Shown: positions 6,603 to 13,588, counted from the first letter of the stretch. The stretch: 13,588 nt of DNA from JADGGM01 sp025449955 (GCA_036554285.1 DATBNO010000069.1:1-13588); one strand, 5' to 3'. The notes: generated by a model not told the origin, from the letters alone. Made by a program: numbers and translations.

Positions 6603-7547
6603 CTATGCGCGCGGGTGCGCTTTCGTATATACAGCCTTGAGGCGCTCGACGCTGGTATGCGTATAGATCTGAGTCGTGGAAATCGACGCGTGTCCGAGGA
6701 GCTCTTGTACCGCGCGCAGGTCGGCTCCGGCGTCGAGCAGGTGGGTGGCGAACGTATGGCGAAGCGAGTGCACGGAAAGCCCGGCGTCTTCGTCGATCCG
6801 CCGCAGCAGCTGGCCAACGATTCTTTGCACCATGCGCACACCGATGCGCTTGCCTGTCCTGGACAGGAAGAAGGCGGACCGGTCGATCGTGACGCCAAAG
6901 TCTCGCCGCTGTGCTTCACGCTTGAGCTCGTAGTTGCGTAAGGCGAGCACCGCGGGGTCGCCCAACGGAATGATGCGCTCCTTCTTCCCTTTGCCGCGTA
7001 CCTTCACCTGCTGCGAAACGAGATCGAGATCGCGCAGGTCGATGCCCGCGAGCTCGGAGAGGCGCATGCCGGTCGAATAGAACAACTCGAGAATGGCCAG
7101 ATTGCGGACGTCAGCGAATCGCCCGCTCCATGCGCGCGTTTCGGCTTGCTGGAACAGCAGGTCGATCTGCGCGCGGTCCAAGTAACCCGGGAGGCGCTTG
7201 TCGAGCTTGGGTGTGCTCACCCCGCGCGCCGGGTTGGCTGTCACTAGCTCGTTGCGATGCATGAAGCGATAGAGACTTCGTACCGCGGACAGCGCGCGCG
7301 CCACCGAGCGCTTCGAAAGACCCCGCCGCGCGAGGTGTCCCATGAAGCCGCGGATGGCAAGACGGTCCACGCCCTCCCAGGTCCACGCGTCCGTGCCGTA
7401 ATACGTCGATAAGAACGCGACGAAACCGTGTAGGTCGCGGCCGTACGCGATCACCGTGTTAGGCGAATCGTTGCGCTCCTTCTCCAGGTGCACGAGAAAC
7501 TCCGCCACCTCGTTCGGAACGGCGTGTTCCGCGGGCTGGTCGGTCAC
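6603..7547 (-). CDS. xerC: Tyrosine recombinase, XerC type
   Basis: Xer recombinases resolve chromosome dimers at dif sites. This 314-residue protein has an N-terminal SAM-like core-binding domain (about 10-105, with SPNTVIAYGRDLHGFVAFL and LSAVRSLYRFM). The catalytic domain has all active residues: Arg162 in STGMRLSEL, Lys186 in RGKGKKER, His260 and Arg263 in HSLRHTFATHLL, His286 in LLGHASISTTQ, and Tyr295 in QIYTH. The C-terminus KAVYTKAHPRA is of the XerC type. I place the start at GTG 7547-7545, overlapping the trmFO stop (GTGA); the frame stays open far upstream, to 8051, but that part is shadow sequence over trmFO. Its position after trmFO and ahead of hslVU matches codV in Bacillus subtilis, so it is the core Xer enzyme and not a mobile-element integrase. 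It ends 53 bases before the membrane-protein gene. Confidence 0.95.
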   Translation of the reverse strand: MTDQPAEHAVPNEVAEFLVHLEKERNDSPNTVIAYGRDLHGFVAFLSTYYGTDAWTWEGVDRLAIRGFMGHLARRGLSKRSVARALSAVRSLYRFMHRNELVTANPARGVSTPKLDKRLPGYLDRAQIDLLFQQAETRAWSGRFADVRNLAILELFYSTGMRLSELAGIDLRDLDLVSQQVKVRGKGKKERIIPLGDPAVLALRNYELKREAQRRDFGVTIDRSAFFLSRTGKRIGVRMVQRIVGQLLRRIDEDAGLSVHSLRHTFATHLLDAGADLRAVQELLGHASISTTQIYTHTSVERLKAVYTKAHPRA

Positions 7548-8878
7548 GGCACGACGGCGCTGGGGTTGATCTCGGCCCGCCACGCGTCGATGGCGGCGAG
7601 GGCGCGCTCGGCGAAGAGCTCGCGCTTGCGGCGCTTGTCGCGCACCGGAGTCGGGAGATCGTCCAGCAGCGCGAAGTTCGCGTTCATGGGCTGGAAGTGC
7701 TCCGGCCTCGCCTCGCGAAGATAGCGATACAGCGCGCCAATCATCGTCGTGGCTGGCGGGACGGCCGGGTCGAGTCCGTCCGTTAGGCGCGAGAGATTCA
7801 GTCCGGCGACGAGTCCAGTGGCCGTACTTTCGGTGTAGCCCTCTACGCCCGTGAGCTGGCCAGCGAACAGCACGCGCGGTTCGTCGCGGAGGGCCAGATG
7901 GGGCGAGAGTGCGGCCGGCGTATTGAGGTACGAGTTCCGGTGTATCGAGCCGAAGCGGACGAACTCCGCGTTCTCGAGACCGGGGAGCATGCGAAACACA
8001 CGCTGTTGATCGGGAATGCGAAGTCGCGTCTGGAAGCCGACCATGTTCCACATCCGCGCGCCGCGGTCTTCTTGCCGCAGTTGGGCGACGGCATAGGGCG
8101 CTTGCGCGCTGCGCGGATCGTGGAGTCCCACGGGTTTGAGTGGACCAAACCGCAGCGTGTCGCGTCCGCGGCGCGCCATTTCTTCGATCGGCATGCAGCC
8201 CTCGAAGTACGGTACCTCATCGAACTCGTGCCCGGTGTACGGATCCGCAGCGACGAGTGCGTCCATGAAGTCGTTGTACTGCTGGCGATCGAGCGGGCAA
8301 TTGAGGTATGCACCATCCATGTCCGCGTCGCGCATGGTCTCCTTGCCGTAGCGCGACGCGCGAAACACCACGTCGTGATCGATCGACTCGCGGTCGATCA
8401 CGGGCGCGATAGCGTCGTAGAAGGCGAGCGCGTCGACACCGAGGCGTGAGCGAATGCTCCGTGCAAGCGCGTCGGACGTGAGCGGTCCCGTCGCAATGAT
8501 GCAAGGCGCAGCAATATCGGTGACCTCGCGACGCTCCACTGAAATGTGTGGATGTGATTTGATGCGATCGGTCACCATCGATGAGAAGACGTCTCGATCG
8601 ACCGCCAGCGCCGACCCTCCGGGTACCCGTGCTTGGTCAGCCGCCCACAGGATGAGCGAGCCGAGGCTGCGCATCTCGCTCTTGAGCAGACCGTGCGCGT
8701 TGGTCTCCTCCGTGCTCTTGAACGTGTTCGAGCACACGAGCTCTGCGAGTCGGTCGGTCTTGTGGGCGGGCGTGGCCACGACGGGCCGCATTTCGACGAG
8801 CACAACGTCGTGGCCGCGCTCAGCGAGTTGCCATGCTGCTTCGGAGCCTGCGAGGCCACCGCCCACGACTGTGATCAT
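7544..8878 (-). CDS. trmFO: TrmFO, folate/FAD-dependent tRNA U54 methyltransferase
   Basis: TrmFO makes 5-methyluridine at position 54 of tRNA (T-loop) using methylenetetrahydrofolate and reduced FAD, instead of the S-adenosylmethionine-dependent TrmA. The 444 residues begin with the FAD-binding Rossmann motif VVGGGLAGSEAAWQLAERG (4-22). The family blocks follow: LAELVCSNTFKS (Cys49), EETNAHGLLKSEMRSLGS, YFEGCMPIEEMARRG (Cys228, matching the catalytic cysteine of the Bacillus enzyme), RFGPLKPVGL, QLTGVEGYTESTATG and a C-terminal HFQPMNANFALLDDL. It resembles GidA/MnmG only in the FAD fold; the length and Cys motif exclude MnmG. A small inverted repeat lies right against its ATG. It follows topA by 47 bases and overlaps xerC by four, as in the conserved topA-trmFO-xerC set. 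It contains one GTTAGGC word (7782-7788, with a CTA codon). Confidence 0.97.
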   Translation of the reverse strand: MITVVGGGLAGSEAAWQLAERGHDVVLVEMRPVVATPAHKTDRLAELVCSNTFKSTEETNAHGLLKSEMRSLGSLILWAADQARVPGGSALAVDRDVFSSMVTDRIKSHPHISVERREVTDIAAPCIIATGPLTSDALARSIRSRLGVDALAFYDAIAPVIDRESIDHDVVFRASRYGKETMRDADMDGAYLNCPLDRQQYNDFMDALVAADPYTGHEFDEVPYFEGCMPIEEMARRGRDTLRFGPLKPVGLHDPRSAQAPYAVAQLRQEDRGARMWNMVGFQTRLRIPDQQRVFRMLPGLENAEFVRFGSIHRNSYLNTPAALSPHLALRDEPRVLFAGQLTGVEGYTESTATGLVAGLNLSRLTDGLDPAVPPATTMIGALYRYLREARPEHFQPMNANFALLDDLPTPVRDKRRKRELFAERALAAIDAWRAEINPSAVVP

Positions 8879-8899
8879 GGCCAGAAACTAACGCTGGCC
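8879..8899 (-). promoter_or_regulatory. Inverted repeat abutting the trmFO start codon
   Basis: GGCCAG and CTGGCC flank a nine-base loop in the 47-base topA-trmFO gap. In the mRNA the 6-base stem would end directly at the trmFO ATG, where it could limit ribosome access. No T run follows, so it is not a terminator. A 6-base stem may be chance. Confidence 0.25.
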
Positions 8900-8925
8900 G
8901 TCGAGGGCGGCGAGGTGCGGCGCGA

Positions 8926-11406
8926 CTAGCCCGCCACGGCTGCGGGTTCTGGCACGGGCGCCACGTCCCACTCGTTGCCGCACTTGAGGCACTTCCGGTA
9001 GTCGCCGCGCGCTTTAGTCGACTTCATTTCGGCGCCGACGAATCCGCAGTCAGGACACTGCTCGAGTGTGGGCTTGTTCCAAGCAACGAAGTCGCAGTTC
9101 GGATGGTTGACGCAGCCGTAGAATGCGCGGCCACCGCGTTTCGAGCGCAGTTGGATGATGTCCCCACCGTCTTTCGGGCACTTCACGCCCGTTGGCAGTG
9201 CGCGCGTCCCGCGGCATTTCGGGAATTTGCTGCAGCCCAGGAACTCTCCTGACCGACCGTGGCGAATGACCATGCGTGCTCCGCACTCATGGCAAATCTC
9301 ATTGGTGAGTACCGCCGGCTTGCGATCGCGACCGAGCGGCTTGGTGTAGTCGCAGTCTGGACGATTCTCGCAGGCGAGATACGGACCGAAGATGCCGCCC
9401 TTCGGAACCAGGCGGCCGCCGTCCTTCGGACACCGCTCTTTCTCGATCGCCGAGAGGTCGTGCGCACGCGCGATCAAGTCTTCGATGTTTGCTTTGTCCA
9501 GCGACTGGGCGAACGGACCATAGAACTCCTCGAGCACACGCCGCCAGCCCATTTCGCCTTCTTCGATCTTGTCCAGCTCCCCTTCCATGTTGGACGTAAA
9601 TGCGACGTTGAAGATGTCGGGGAACTGGTGCACCATGATCTTGGCCACGGTCTCGCCTAACGGAGTGGGCGTGAACCGCCGCTGTTCGAGCGTCACGTAG
9701 TGACGGTCGGCGAGCACGGAGATGATGGACGCGTACGTAGACGGACGGCCGATGCCGAGTCGCTCGAGCTCCTTCACGAGACTCGCTTCACTGAAGCGCG
9801 GAGGGGGCTCGGTGAAATGCTGGTGCGGCGTGATCTCACGAACGGGCACGTTCTCGTGCAGCTCGAGAACCGGAAGCGCTTGTTCATCTTCGAGTGCGCG
9901 GCCGTCACCCTCTTCGTGCGCCTCGCGATACAACGCGAGGAATCCGTCGAACTTGATAACGCTTCCGGTCGACCGGAACAGACTGCGACCGAGGTCGAAG
10001 TCCACGGTGGTGGTGTCGAAGACGGCTGGCGCCATTTGCGACGCCATGAAACGCTTCCACACCAGCTCGTAGAGTTTGAACTGATCGCTGCTGAGAAACT
10101 TGCGCACCTCATCGGGCCGACGGGACGGGTCAGTGGGCCGCACGGCCTCGTGCGCGTCCTGGGCATTCGCCTGCTGCGCCTTGCCGTAGAGTTGCGGTCC
10201 GGCCGCGAGATGATCCTTGCCGAATAGTCCGGTCAGAACATCGCGAGCCTGGAGTGCGGCGCTCTCCGCCACACGCGTGGAGTCGGTACGCATGTACGTA
10301 ATGAGCCCAACCGCGCCTTCGGGACCGAGCTCGATTCCCTCGTAGAGATCCTGCGCCACGCGCATAGTTCTCTTGGAACCGAAGCCGAGTTTTTTCGCGG
10401 CTTCTTGCTGTATCGTGCTGGTCGTGAACGGGGCAGACGAGTTCTTGCGGCGCTCTCGGCGTCGAACGTCCGTGACGGTGAAGGTGTTGCGATTCTCGAG
10501 ATCGGCGAGAATCGCGCGAGCAGCCTTCTCACTGCCGATTTCCGGCTTCTTGCCATCGAGCTGATGCAGTTTGGCCGTGAAGCGCTGTCCATCTTTCTCG
10601 AGCAAAGCTTCAATGGACCAGTACTCGACCGGCTTGAACGCGCGGATCTCGCGCTCACGCTCGACAATGAGCCTGAGCGCCACTGTCTGCACGCGGCCGG
10701 CGGATAATCCCTTCTTGACGGTCTTCCACAGCAGCGGACTGGCTTTGTATCCGACGAGTCGGTCGAGCACTCTGCGCGCCTGTTGGGCTTCGACTTTGCG
10801 CTCGTCGATCGACGTCGCGTTGCGAATGGCGTTCTGCACGGCGTCGCGCGTGATCTCGTGGAACATGACACGGCGGACAGGCGCACCGCCTTTGTGCTTG
10901 ATGGTTTCCGCCACGTGCCAGGCGATGGCTTCGCCTTCGCGGTCCGGGTCAGTCGCGAGATACACGCGATCCGCGACTTTCGCGGCGCTCTTCAGGTCCG
11001 CGAGCGTTTTCTCTTTGCCGGGCACGGTGACGTACGTGGGCTTGAATCCGTTCTCGACGTCGATGCCTAACCCTTTCTCGGGGAGATCGCGCACGTGACC
11101 GACCGTGGCGCGAACCCGGAAGGACGGGCCGAGGTATTTGCCGATGGTGCGGGCCTTTGCCGGCGACTCGACGATGACCAGCGACTTTCCGGCAATCGAA
11201 GCCAGGTCGAGCGGCTCTTCGACGTGGGCACGCCGCGACGTGCGTCGTCCTGGGCGCTGGCCGCGCACGGGACGCTCGTCCGACGCGAGAGCGACGACCG
11301 CGCCGTTCGAACGGCGACCGGCCACCGCTTTGGTTTCGGCGGTCCCCTTCTTGGTTTCTTTCTTCGCGCTTTGGCGCGCTTTCCTCGAAGTCTTCTTGGC
11401 AGCCAT
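8926..11406 (-). CDS. topA: DNA topoisomerase I (type IA)
   Basis: TopA relaxes negative supercoils. The 826 residues contain the TOPRIM domain: SLVIVESPAKARTIGKYLG (75-93, Glu80) and ATDPDREGEAIAWH (151-164, with the metal-binding DxDxE-type acids). Then come VGYKASPLLW and SAGRVQTVALRLI, the active-site Tyr371 in GLITYMRTDSTRV, DAHEAVRPT and GRPSTYASII. The C-terminus carries four Cys4 zinc ribbons of the form CPKDGG...C, CHECG...C, CPKDGG...C and CPDCG...CLKCG. The N-terminus is unusual: about 70 residues rich in Lys, Arg, Ala and Thr before the catalytic core, likely disordered and DNA-binding. No later Met precedes the core, which supports the start at 11406. The start has no Shine-Dalgarno and lies four bases after the DUF494-like ORF. 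It contains two GTTAGGC words, both using the rare TTA leucine codon. Confidence 0.97.
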   Translation of the reverse strand: MAAKKTSRKARQSAKKETKKGTAETKAVAGRRSNGAVVALASDERPVRGQRPGRRTSRRAHVEEPLDLASIAGKSLVIVESPAKARTIGKYLGPSFRVRATVGHVRDLPEKGLGIDVENGFKPTYVTVPGKEKTLADLKSAAKVADRVYLATDPDREGEAIAWHVAETIKHKGGAPVRRVMFHEITRDAVQNAIRNATSIDERKVEAQQARRVLDRLVGYKASPLLWKTVKKGLSAGRVQTVALRLIVEREREIRAFKPVEYWSIEALLEKDGQRFTAKLHQLDGKKPEIGSEKAARAILADLENRNTFTVTDVRRRERRKNSSAPFTTSTIQQEAAKKLGFGSKRTMRVAQDLYEGIELGPEGAVGLITYMRTDSTRVAESAALQARDVLTGLFGKDHLAAGPQLYGKAQQANAQDAHEAVRPTDPSRRPDEVRKFLSSDQFKLYELVWKRFMASQMAPAVFDTTTVDFDLGRSLFRSTGSVIKFDGFLALYREAHEEGDGRALEDEQALPVLELHENVPVREITPHQHFTEPPPRFSEASLVKELERLGIGRPSTYASIISVLADRHYVTLEQRRFTPTPLGETVAKIMVHQFPDIFNVAFTSNMEGELDKIEEGEMGWRRVLEEFYGPFAQSLDKANIEDLIARAHDLSAIEKERCPKDGGRLVPKGGIFGPYLACENRPDCDYTKPLGRDRKPAVLTNEICHECGARMVIRHGRSGEFLGCSKFPKCRGTRALPTGVKCPKDGGDIIQLRSKRGGRAFYGCVNHPNCDFVAWNKPTLEQCPDCGFVGAEMKSTKARGDYRKCLKCGNEWDVAPVPEPAAVAG

Positions 11407-11410
11407 GGAA

Positions 11411-11647
11411 TCAGTGTATAGTCACGTTGTCGCCGCCCAGCCCGTCGTCCATGTAGCCCGCGCCCTCCATCAGGACGCGCAAGTCGTCCAGGGCGATTCG
11501 ACCATCGATCTGGCTGAGTGCGCGCTCGATCACGTGCTCGAGCTCGACCGCGTTCAGCATTCCGGCGCCGCTCATGGAAATGAGATGCCCCCAGGCGTCG
11601 GGAGAAAAGCGACCCCGTTCGTGTGGTCCGAGCACTCGAAAGGTCAT
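11411..11647 (-). CDS. Half-length Smg/DUF494-family protein (possible remnant)
   Basis: This 78-residue ORF (ATG 11647) matches only the C-terminal half of Smg/DUF494. RVLGPHERGRFSPDAWGHLI followed by MLNAVELEHVIERALSQIDG and IALDDLRVLMEGAG parallels the E. coli Smg segment with TPEE, RGFLL, REMVIERVLAL and LDDLKWV. Full-length members are about 150 residues. Just upstream a 20-codon reading frame (11706-11644) begins MDARIFDVLS, which resembles an Smg N-terminus, and ends in an ATGA overlap with this ORF. The middle of the family appears to be missing, with a frame change. smg is a known neighbour of dprA and topA-like genes, and topA starts four bases later, so the location supports the identity. 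It may be a broken gene or a functional short form. There is no Shine-Dalgarno. Identity is from memory of the family pattern. Confidence 0.6.
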   Translation of the reverse strand: MTFRVLGPHERGRFSPDAWGHLISMSGAGMLNAVELEHVIERALSQIDGRIALDDLRVLMEGAGYMDDGLGGDNVTIH

Positions 11648-11706
11648 GTTTCGATTACCGGACGGCGGTTGTGGTCGCTAAGTACGTCGAAAATTCGGGC
11701 ATCCAT
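11644..11706 (-). pseudogene. Possible 5' fragment of the smg/DUF494 gene
   Basis: A 20-codon frame from ATG 11706 starts MDARIFDVLS and then continues with unrelated residues to a TGA that overlaps the ATG of the DUF494-like ORF. The first ten residues resemble the start of Smg-type proteins, which in E. coli begin with MFDVLMYL. If real, it marks an internal deletion of about 60 codons plus a frameshift. The fragment is too short to be sure. Confidence 0.25.
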
Positions 11707-11782
11707 CTGCAAATACAGCGTCGAATTCCTTCGAGCTGAATCAATTGATCGCGCCGACCTGTACGCCGAACGCGACTGGGCG
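11648..11782 (-). other. 135-base gap between aroK and the DUF494-like ORF, low GC
   Basis: Apart from the short 5' fragment described at 11644-11706, nothing is recognised. The lines covering 11641-11880 average about 49% GC (118 of 240 by my count), against about 63% in a sampled line of aroC. This is where dprA or the start of smg would be expected from other genomes. The composition suggests decay, deletion or a promoter for topA; no convincing promoter boxes were found. Confidence 0.45.
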
Positions 11783-12337
11783 TTAAACGTTTGACTCTCC
11801 AATTGGGGCAATAAAACGAGCGATCTGTGCTACAACTAGTTCAATACCAATACGATCGGTGTCAATCACATAGTCAGCCTGAAGGTAGGCTGGTTCCCTT
11901 TCCGCATTGAGCCGCCAAAGCACAGCAGCCGGTTGGTCCTGCAGCAGCGGTCGTCTGCTGAGATTCTCTCCCATCCTTAGTATTGCGACTTCGGGTGCGA
12001 CCCGGAGGTAAATCATACGCCCCGGGGGGCGCAATAGTGCCAACGCCCCTGGAACGGCGATCCATCCGCCTCCTGGTGCCAGAATGGCACCTCCGGACTT
12101 GGCGAGCTCTTGTGTCAGTTGGAGCTCGAGCCGGCGAAAGTGGGACTCGCCGTGTTTGCTGAAGATCTCACTGACTGCGATCCCCGCTCGTCGCTCGAGC
12201 TCGTCATCGAAGTCGAGAAACGGGCGGCCGAGTTTGCGGGAGAGACTTCGGCCGACCGTAGTTTTGCCTGCGCCCGGCAACCCGACCAGGATAACGTGCG
12301 CAGCCTGCGCCGCGCTTGGGTTTGACGATGGTGCCAC
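11783..12337 (-). CDS. aroK: Shikimate kinase
   Basis: Shikimate kinase phosphorylates the 3-OH of shikimate with ATP, two steps before chorismate. The 184-residue protein shows Walker A GLPGAGKTTVG (19-29), the shikimate-binding DFDDELERRAG (42-52), FRRLE (67-71), the GGGW loop (89-92) and the lid RRPLL (128-132). The adenine-loop region follows (LNAERE), then YVIDTD. The start is GTG 12337, 14 bases after the aroC stop; no ATG precedes the core, and the first 12 residues are a non-conserved leader. It is coupled with aroC, a natural pair since both act at the end of the shikimate pathway. The 3' third is markedly less GC-rich (one 60-base line at about 43%) than the flanking genes. The paralogue name aroL cannot be excluded. 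Confidence 0.95.
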   Translation of the reverse strand: MAPSSNPSAAQAAHVILVGLPGAGKTTVGRSLSRKLGRPFLDFDDELERRAGIAVSEIFSKHGESHFRRLELQLTQELAKSGGAILAPGGGWIAVPGALALLRPPGRMIYLRVAPEVAILRMGENLSRRPLLQDQPAAVLWRLNAEREPAYLQADYVIDTDRIGIELVVAQIARFIAPIGESNV

Positions 12338-12351
12338 GGCCTGCGCGACGG

Positions 12352-13566
12352 TTACGACATGGACGGCCGCGGGATGGTCGACGCGGTCGCGGCAATGTAT
12401 CCGTCGTAATTCCGACGGATCTCATCCATCGAATCACCACCGAACTTTTCGAGCCACGCCTGCGCGAGAACGAAGGCCGCCATCCCTTCGGCGATGACGC
12501 CCATTGCCGGCACCGCCGTCACGTCGGATCGCTCGGCGACGGCCTGGGCGCGCTCTCCGTTCGCAACGTCCACGGTTTGGAGTGGCCGCATGAGCGTGCT
12601 GATCGGCTTCATACCGACGCGGATGACCAGCGGCTCACCCGTCGTAATGCCGCCCTCCAACCCACCGGCGCGGTTCGTTAGGCGGCGCACGTGGCCGGTG
12701 CGGGCGACACCGGGCGGCGGGGCCATCTCGATCTCATCGTGCGCCTCGGCACCCATGCGGCGCGACGTCTCGAATCCCAAGCCGATCTCGACTGCTTTGA
12801 CGGCGGGGATCGACATCATTGCGCCGGCGAGGCGTCCGTCGAGCTTCCGGTCCCATGTAATATGCGACCCGAGTCCAACCGGCAGGCCGTCGCACACGAC
12901 TTCGCAGATCCCTCCTAACGTGTTGCCGTCGCGCTTCGCGGCGTCGATACGTTCGATCATGCGATCCGCGGCGGCCGCATCCAGTGTGCGCAGCGGCGAC
13001 TGATCGGCAACGGCGTTGATGTCATCGGGAAACGGATCCGGACGCACGGCGTCGATTCCGCCGAGATGCACCACGTGGCTACCGATGCGTACGCCGAAGT
13101 CCCGCAAGAAGACGCGACAGATCGCCGCGGCGGCGACGCGCGCCGTCGTCTCGCGCGCCGATGCACGTTCGAGAACGTCGCGCGCATCGGAACGCGCGTA
13201 CTTGAGCATGCCGGAGAGATCGGCGTGTCCCGGCCTCGGTCGCGTGACGACGCGCTTGCGTGGAGCTGGATCGCCTTCACGCACTGACGGATCCATGATG
13301 TCCTGCCAGTTCTTCCAATCGCGGTTGGCAATGAGCATCGCAATCGGCGAGCCGATGGTCTCGCCCGCGCGCACGCCCGACAACAACTCGGCTGCATCCT
13401 TCTCGATTTGCATCCGGCGACCGCGGCCGTAGCCTTGCTGCCGGCGTGCGAGGTCGCGATCGATGTCCGACGCGGCCAGCGTTAGGCCCGCGGGCATGCC
13501 CTCGAGGATGCACACGAGCGCTGGGCCGTGCGACTCGCCGGCGGTTGTGAAGCGAAGGAGGGTCAC
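12352..13566 (-). CDS. aroC: Chorismate synthase
   Basis: This enzyme makes chorismate from 5-enolpyruvylshikimate 3-phosphate using reduced FMN. The 404 residues carry the family signatures in order: GESHGPAL (10-17, His13), RRQQGYGRGRRMQIEKD (41-57), RPGHADLSG (111-119, His114), RASARETTARVAAAAI (134-149), SIPAVKAVEIGLGF (252-265), NRAGGLEGGITTGEPL (298-313) and RSDVTAVPA (346-354). Length is normal and the sequence is complete. The start is GTG 13566; the frame is open to the window edge without another good start, and the first conserved block begins at residue 5, so GTG is favoured. No Shine-Dalgarno is visible. A TGA in another frame overlaps the GTG (GTGA), so an upstream gene may end here. 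It carries two full GTTAGGC words and one GTTAGGA. Confidence 0.97.
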   Translation of the reverse strand: MTLLRFTTAGESHGPALVCILEGMPAGLTLAASDIDRDLARRQQGYGRGRRMQIEKDAAELLSGVRAGETIGSPIAMLIANRDWKNWQDIMDPSVREGDPAPRKRVVTRPRPGHADLSGMLKYARSDARDVLERASARETTARVAAAAICRVFLRDFGVRIGSHVVHLGGIDAVRPDPFPDDINAVADQSPLRTLDAAAADRMIERIDAAKRDGNTLGGICEVVCDGLPVGLGSHITWDRKLDGRLAGAMMSIPAVKAVEIGLGFETSRRMGAEAHDEIEMAPPPGVARTGHVRRLTNRAGGLEGGITTGEPLVIRVGMKPISTLMRPLQTVDVANGERAQAVAERSDVTAVPAMGVIAEGMAAFVLAQAWLEKFGGDSMDEIRRNYDGYIAATASTIPRPSMS

Positions 13567-13588
13567 GTGTCGATGGCGTGCCGGTGCA

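Larger units (their letters stand above)
2131..13487. repeat. Dispersed 7-mer GTTAGGC, 11 copies across the window
   Basis: Exact copies read on the plus strand as GTTAGGC start at 2131, 2705, 3974, 5273, 7458, 7782, 12677 and 13481. As GCCTAAC they start at 3533, 9655 and 11065. Near copies are TTTAGGC at 1226 and TCCTAAC at 12913. Base composition (about 63% GC) predicts roughly 1.7. The shorter GTTAG is not enriched (about 18 seen, about 17 expected), so the GC extension is what is over-represented. Copies fall in pilV-like, gspH-like, argF, the hslU-argF gap, hslU, xerC, trmFO, topA (2) and aroC (2), in all three reading frames. The role is unknown; see findings. Confidence 0.6.

Noticed and set aside
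6603..7547. Xer-type recombinase as evidence of an integrated mobile element
   Set aside because: Its sequence and its place between trmFO and hslV match the core chromosomal XerC; no att repeats, transposase or phage genes are present.
7548..8051. In-frame extension of the xerC reading frame over trmFO
   Set aside because: It is antisense-free shadow sequence in another frame of trmFO, low in complexity and Arg/Pro/Gly-rich; the Xer core begins only after GTG 7547.
11105..11794. 229-codon plus-strand frame opposite the start of topA and the DUF494-like ORF
   Set aside because: Composition is typical of a shadow and it spans several minus-strand gene boundaries with no recognisable motif.
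13563..13588. Possible 3' end of an upstream gene overlapping the aroC GTG
   Set aside because: A TGA overlaps the start and seven codons are open to the edge, but that is too little to support a gene.

Overview
All convincing genes in this window lie on the minus strand, so transcription runs from right (13588) to left (1). The sequence is GC-rich, about 60-65% in the stretches I counted. The content suggests a diderm bacterium with type IV pili. TrmFO, the topA-trmFO-xerC-hslV-hslU gene order and the overall style fit Gemmatimonadota or a similar high-GC soil or sediment lineage. That assignment is inference; no rRNA or lineage marker is present.

In the direction of transcription, the first block (13566-3039) is housekeeping. 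It holds aroC (chorismate synthase) and aroK (shikimate kinase), then a short ORF matching only the C-terminal half of the Smg/DUF494 family. Next come topA, trmFO, xerC, an unrecognised three-helix membrane protein, hslV, hslU and argF. The topA-trmFO-xerC-hslV-hslU order is the block known from Bacillus subtilis (topA-trmFO-codV-clpQ-clpY). There dprA lies upstream of topA, and in proteobacteria dprA-smg lie together. Here dprA is absent and only half of smg remains, inside a local GC dip (about 49% over 11641-11880).

A 271-base intergenic region (2768-3038) holds several short inverted repeats and separates argF from a second block at the left edge. That block (2767-1) is a minor-pilin operon: a GspH/FimT-like pilin, a PilV-like pilin, a PilW-like pilin with a fibronectin-III-like C-terminal domain, and a PilX/DUF4900-like protein that runs off the window. 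Minor pilins of this kind prime type IV pilus assembly after prepilin-peptidase processing.

The most unusual signal is at DNA level. The 7-mer GTTAGGC (or GCCTAAC) occurs 11 times, against roughly 1.7 expected from base composition by my hand estimate. It falls in seven of the genes and one intergenic gap, on both strands and in all three reading frames, often forcing rare codons (TTA, CTA, AGG). This looks like selection on a DNA word such as an uptake, recombination, segregation or methylation signal. Apart from this and the degraded smg locus, the window is mostly ordinary core genome; I see no defence system, CRISPR array, insertion sequence, rRNA or tRNA.
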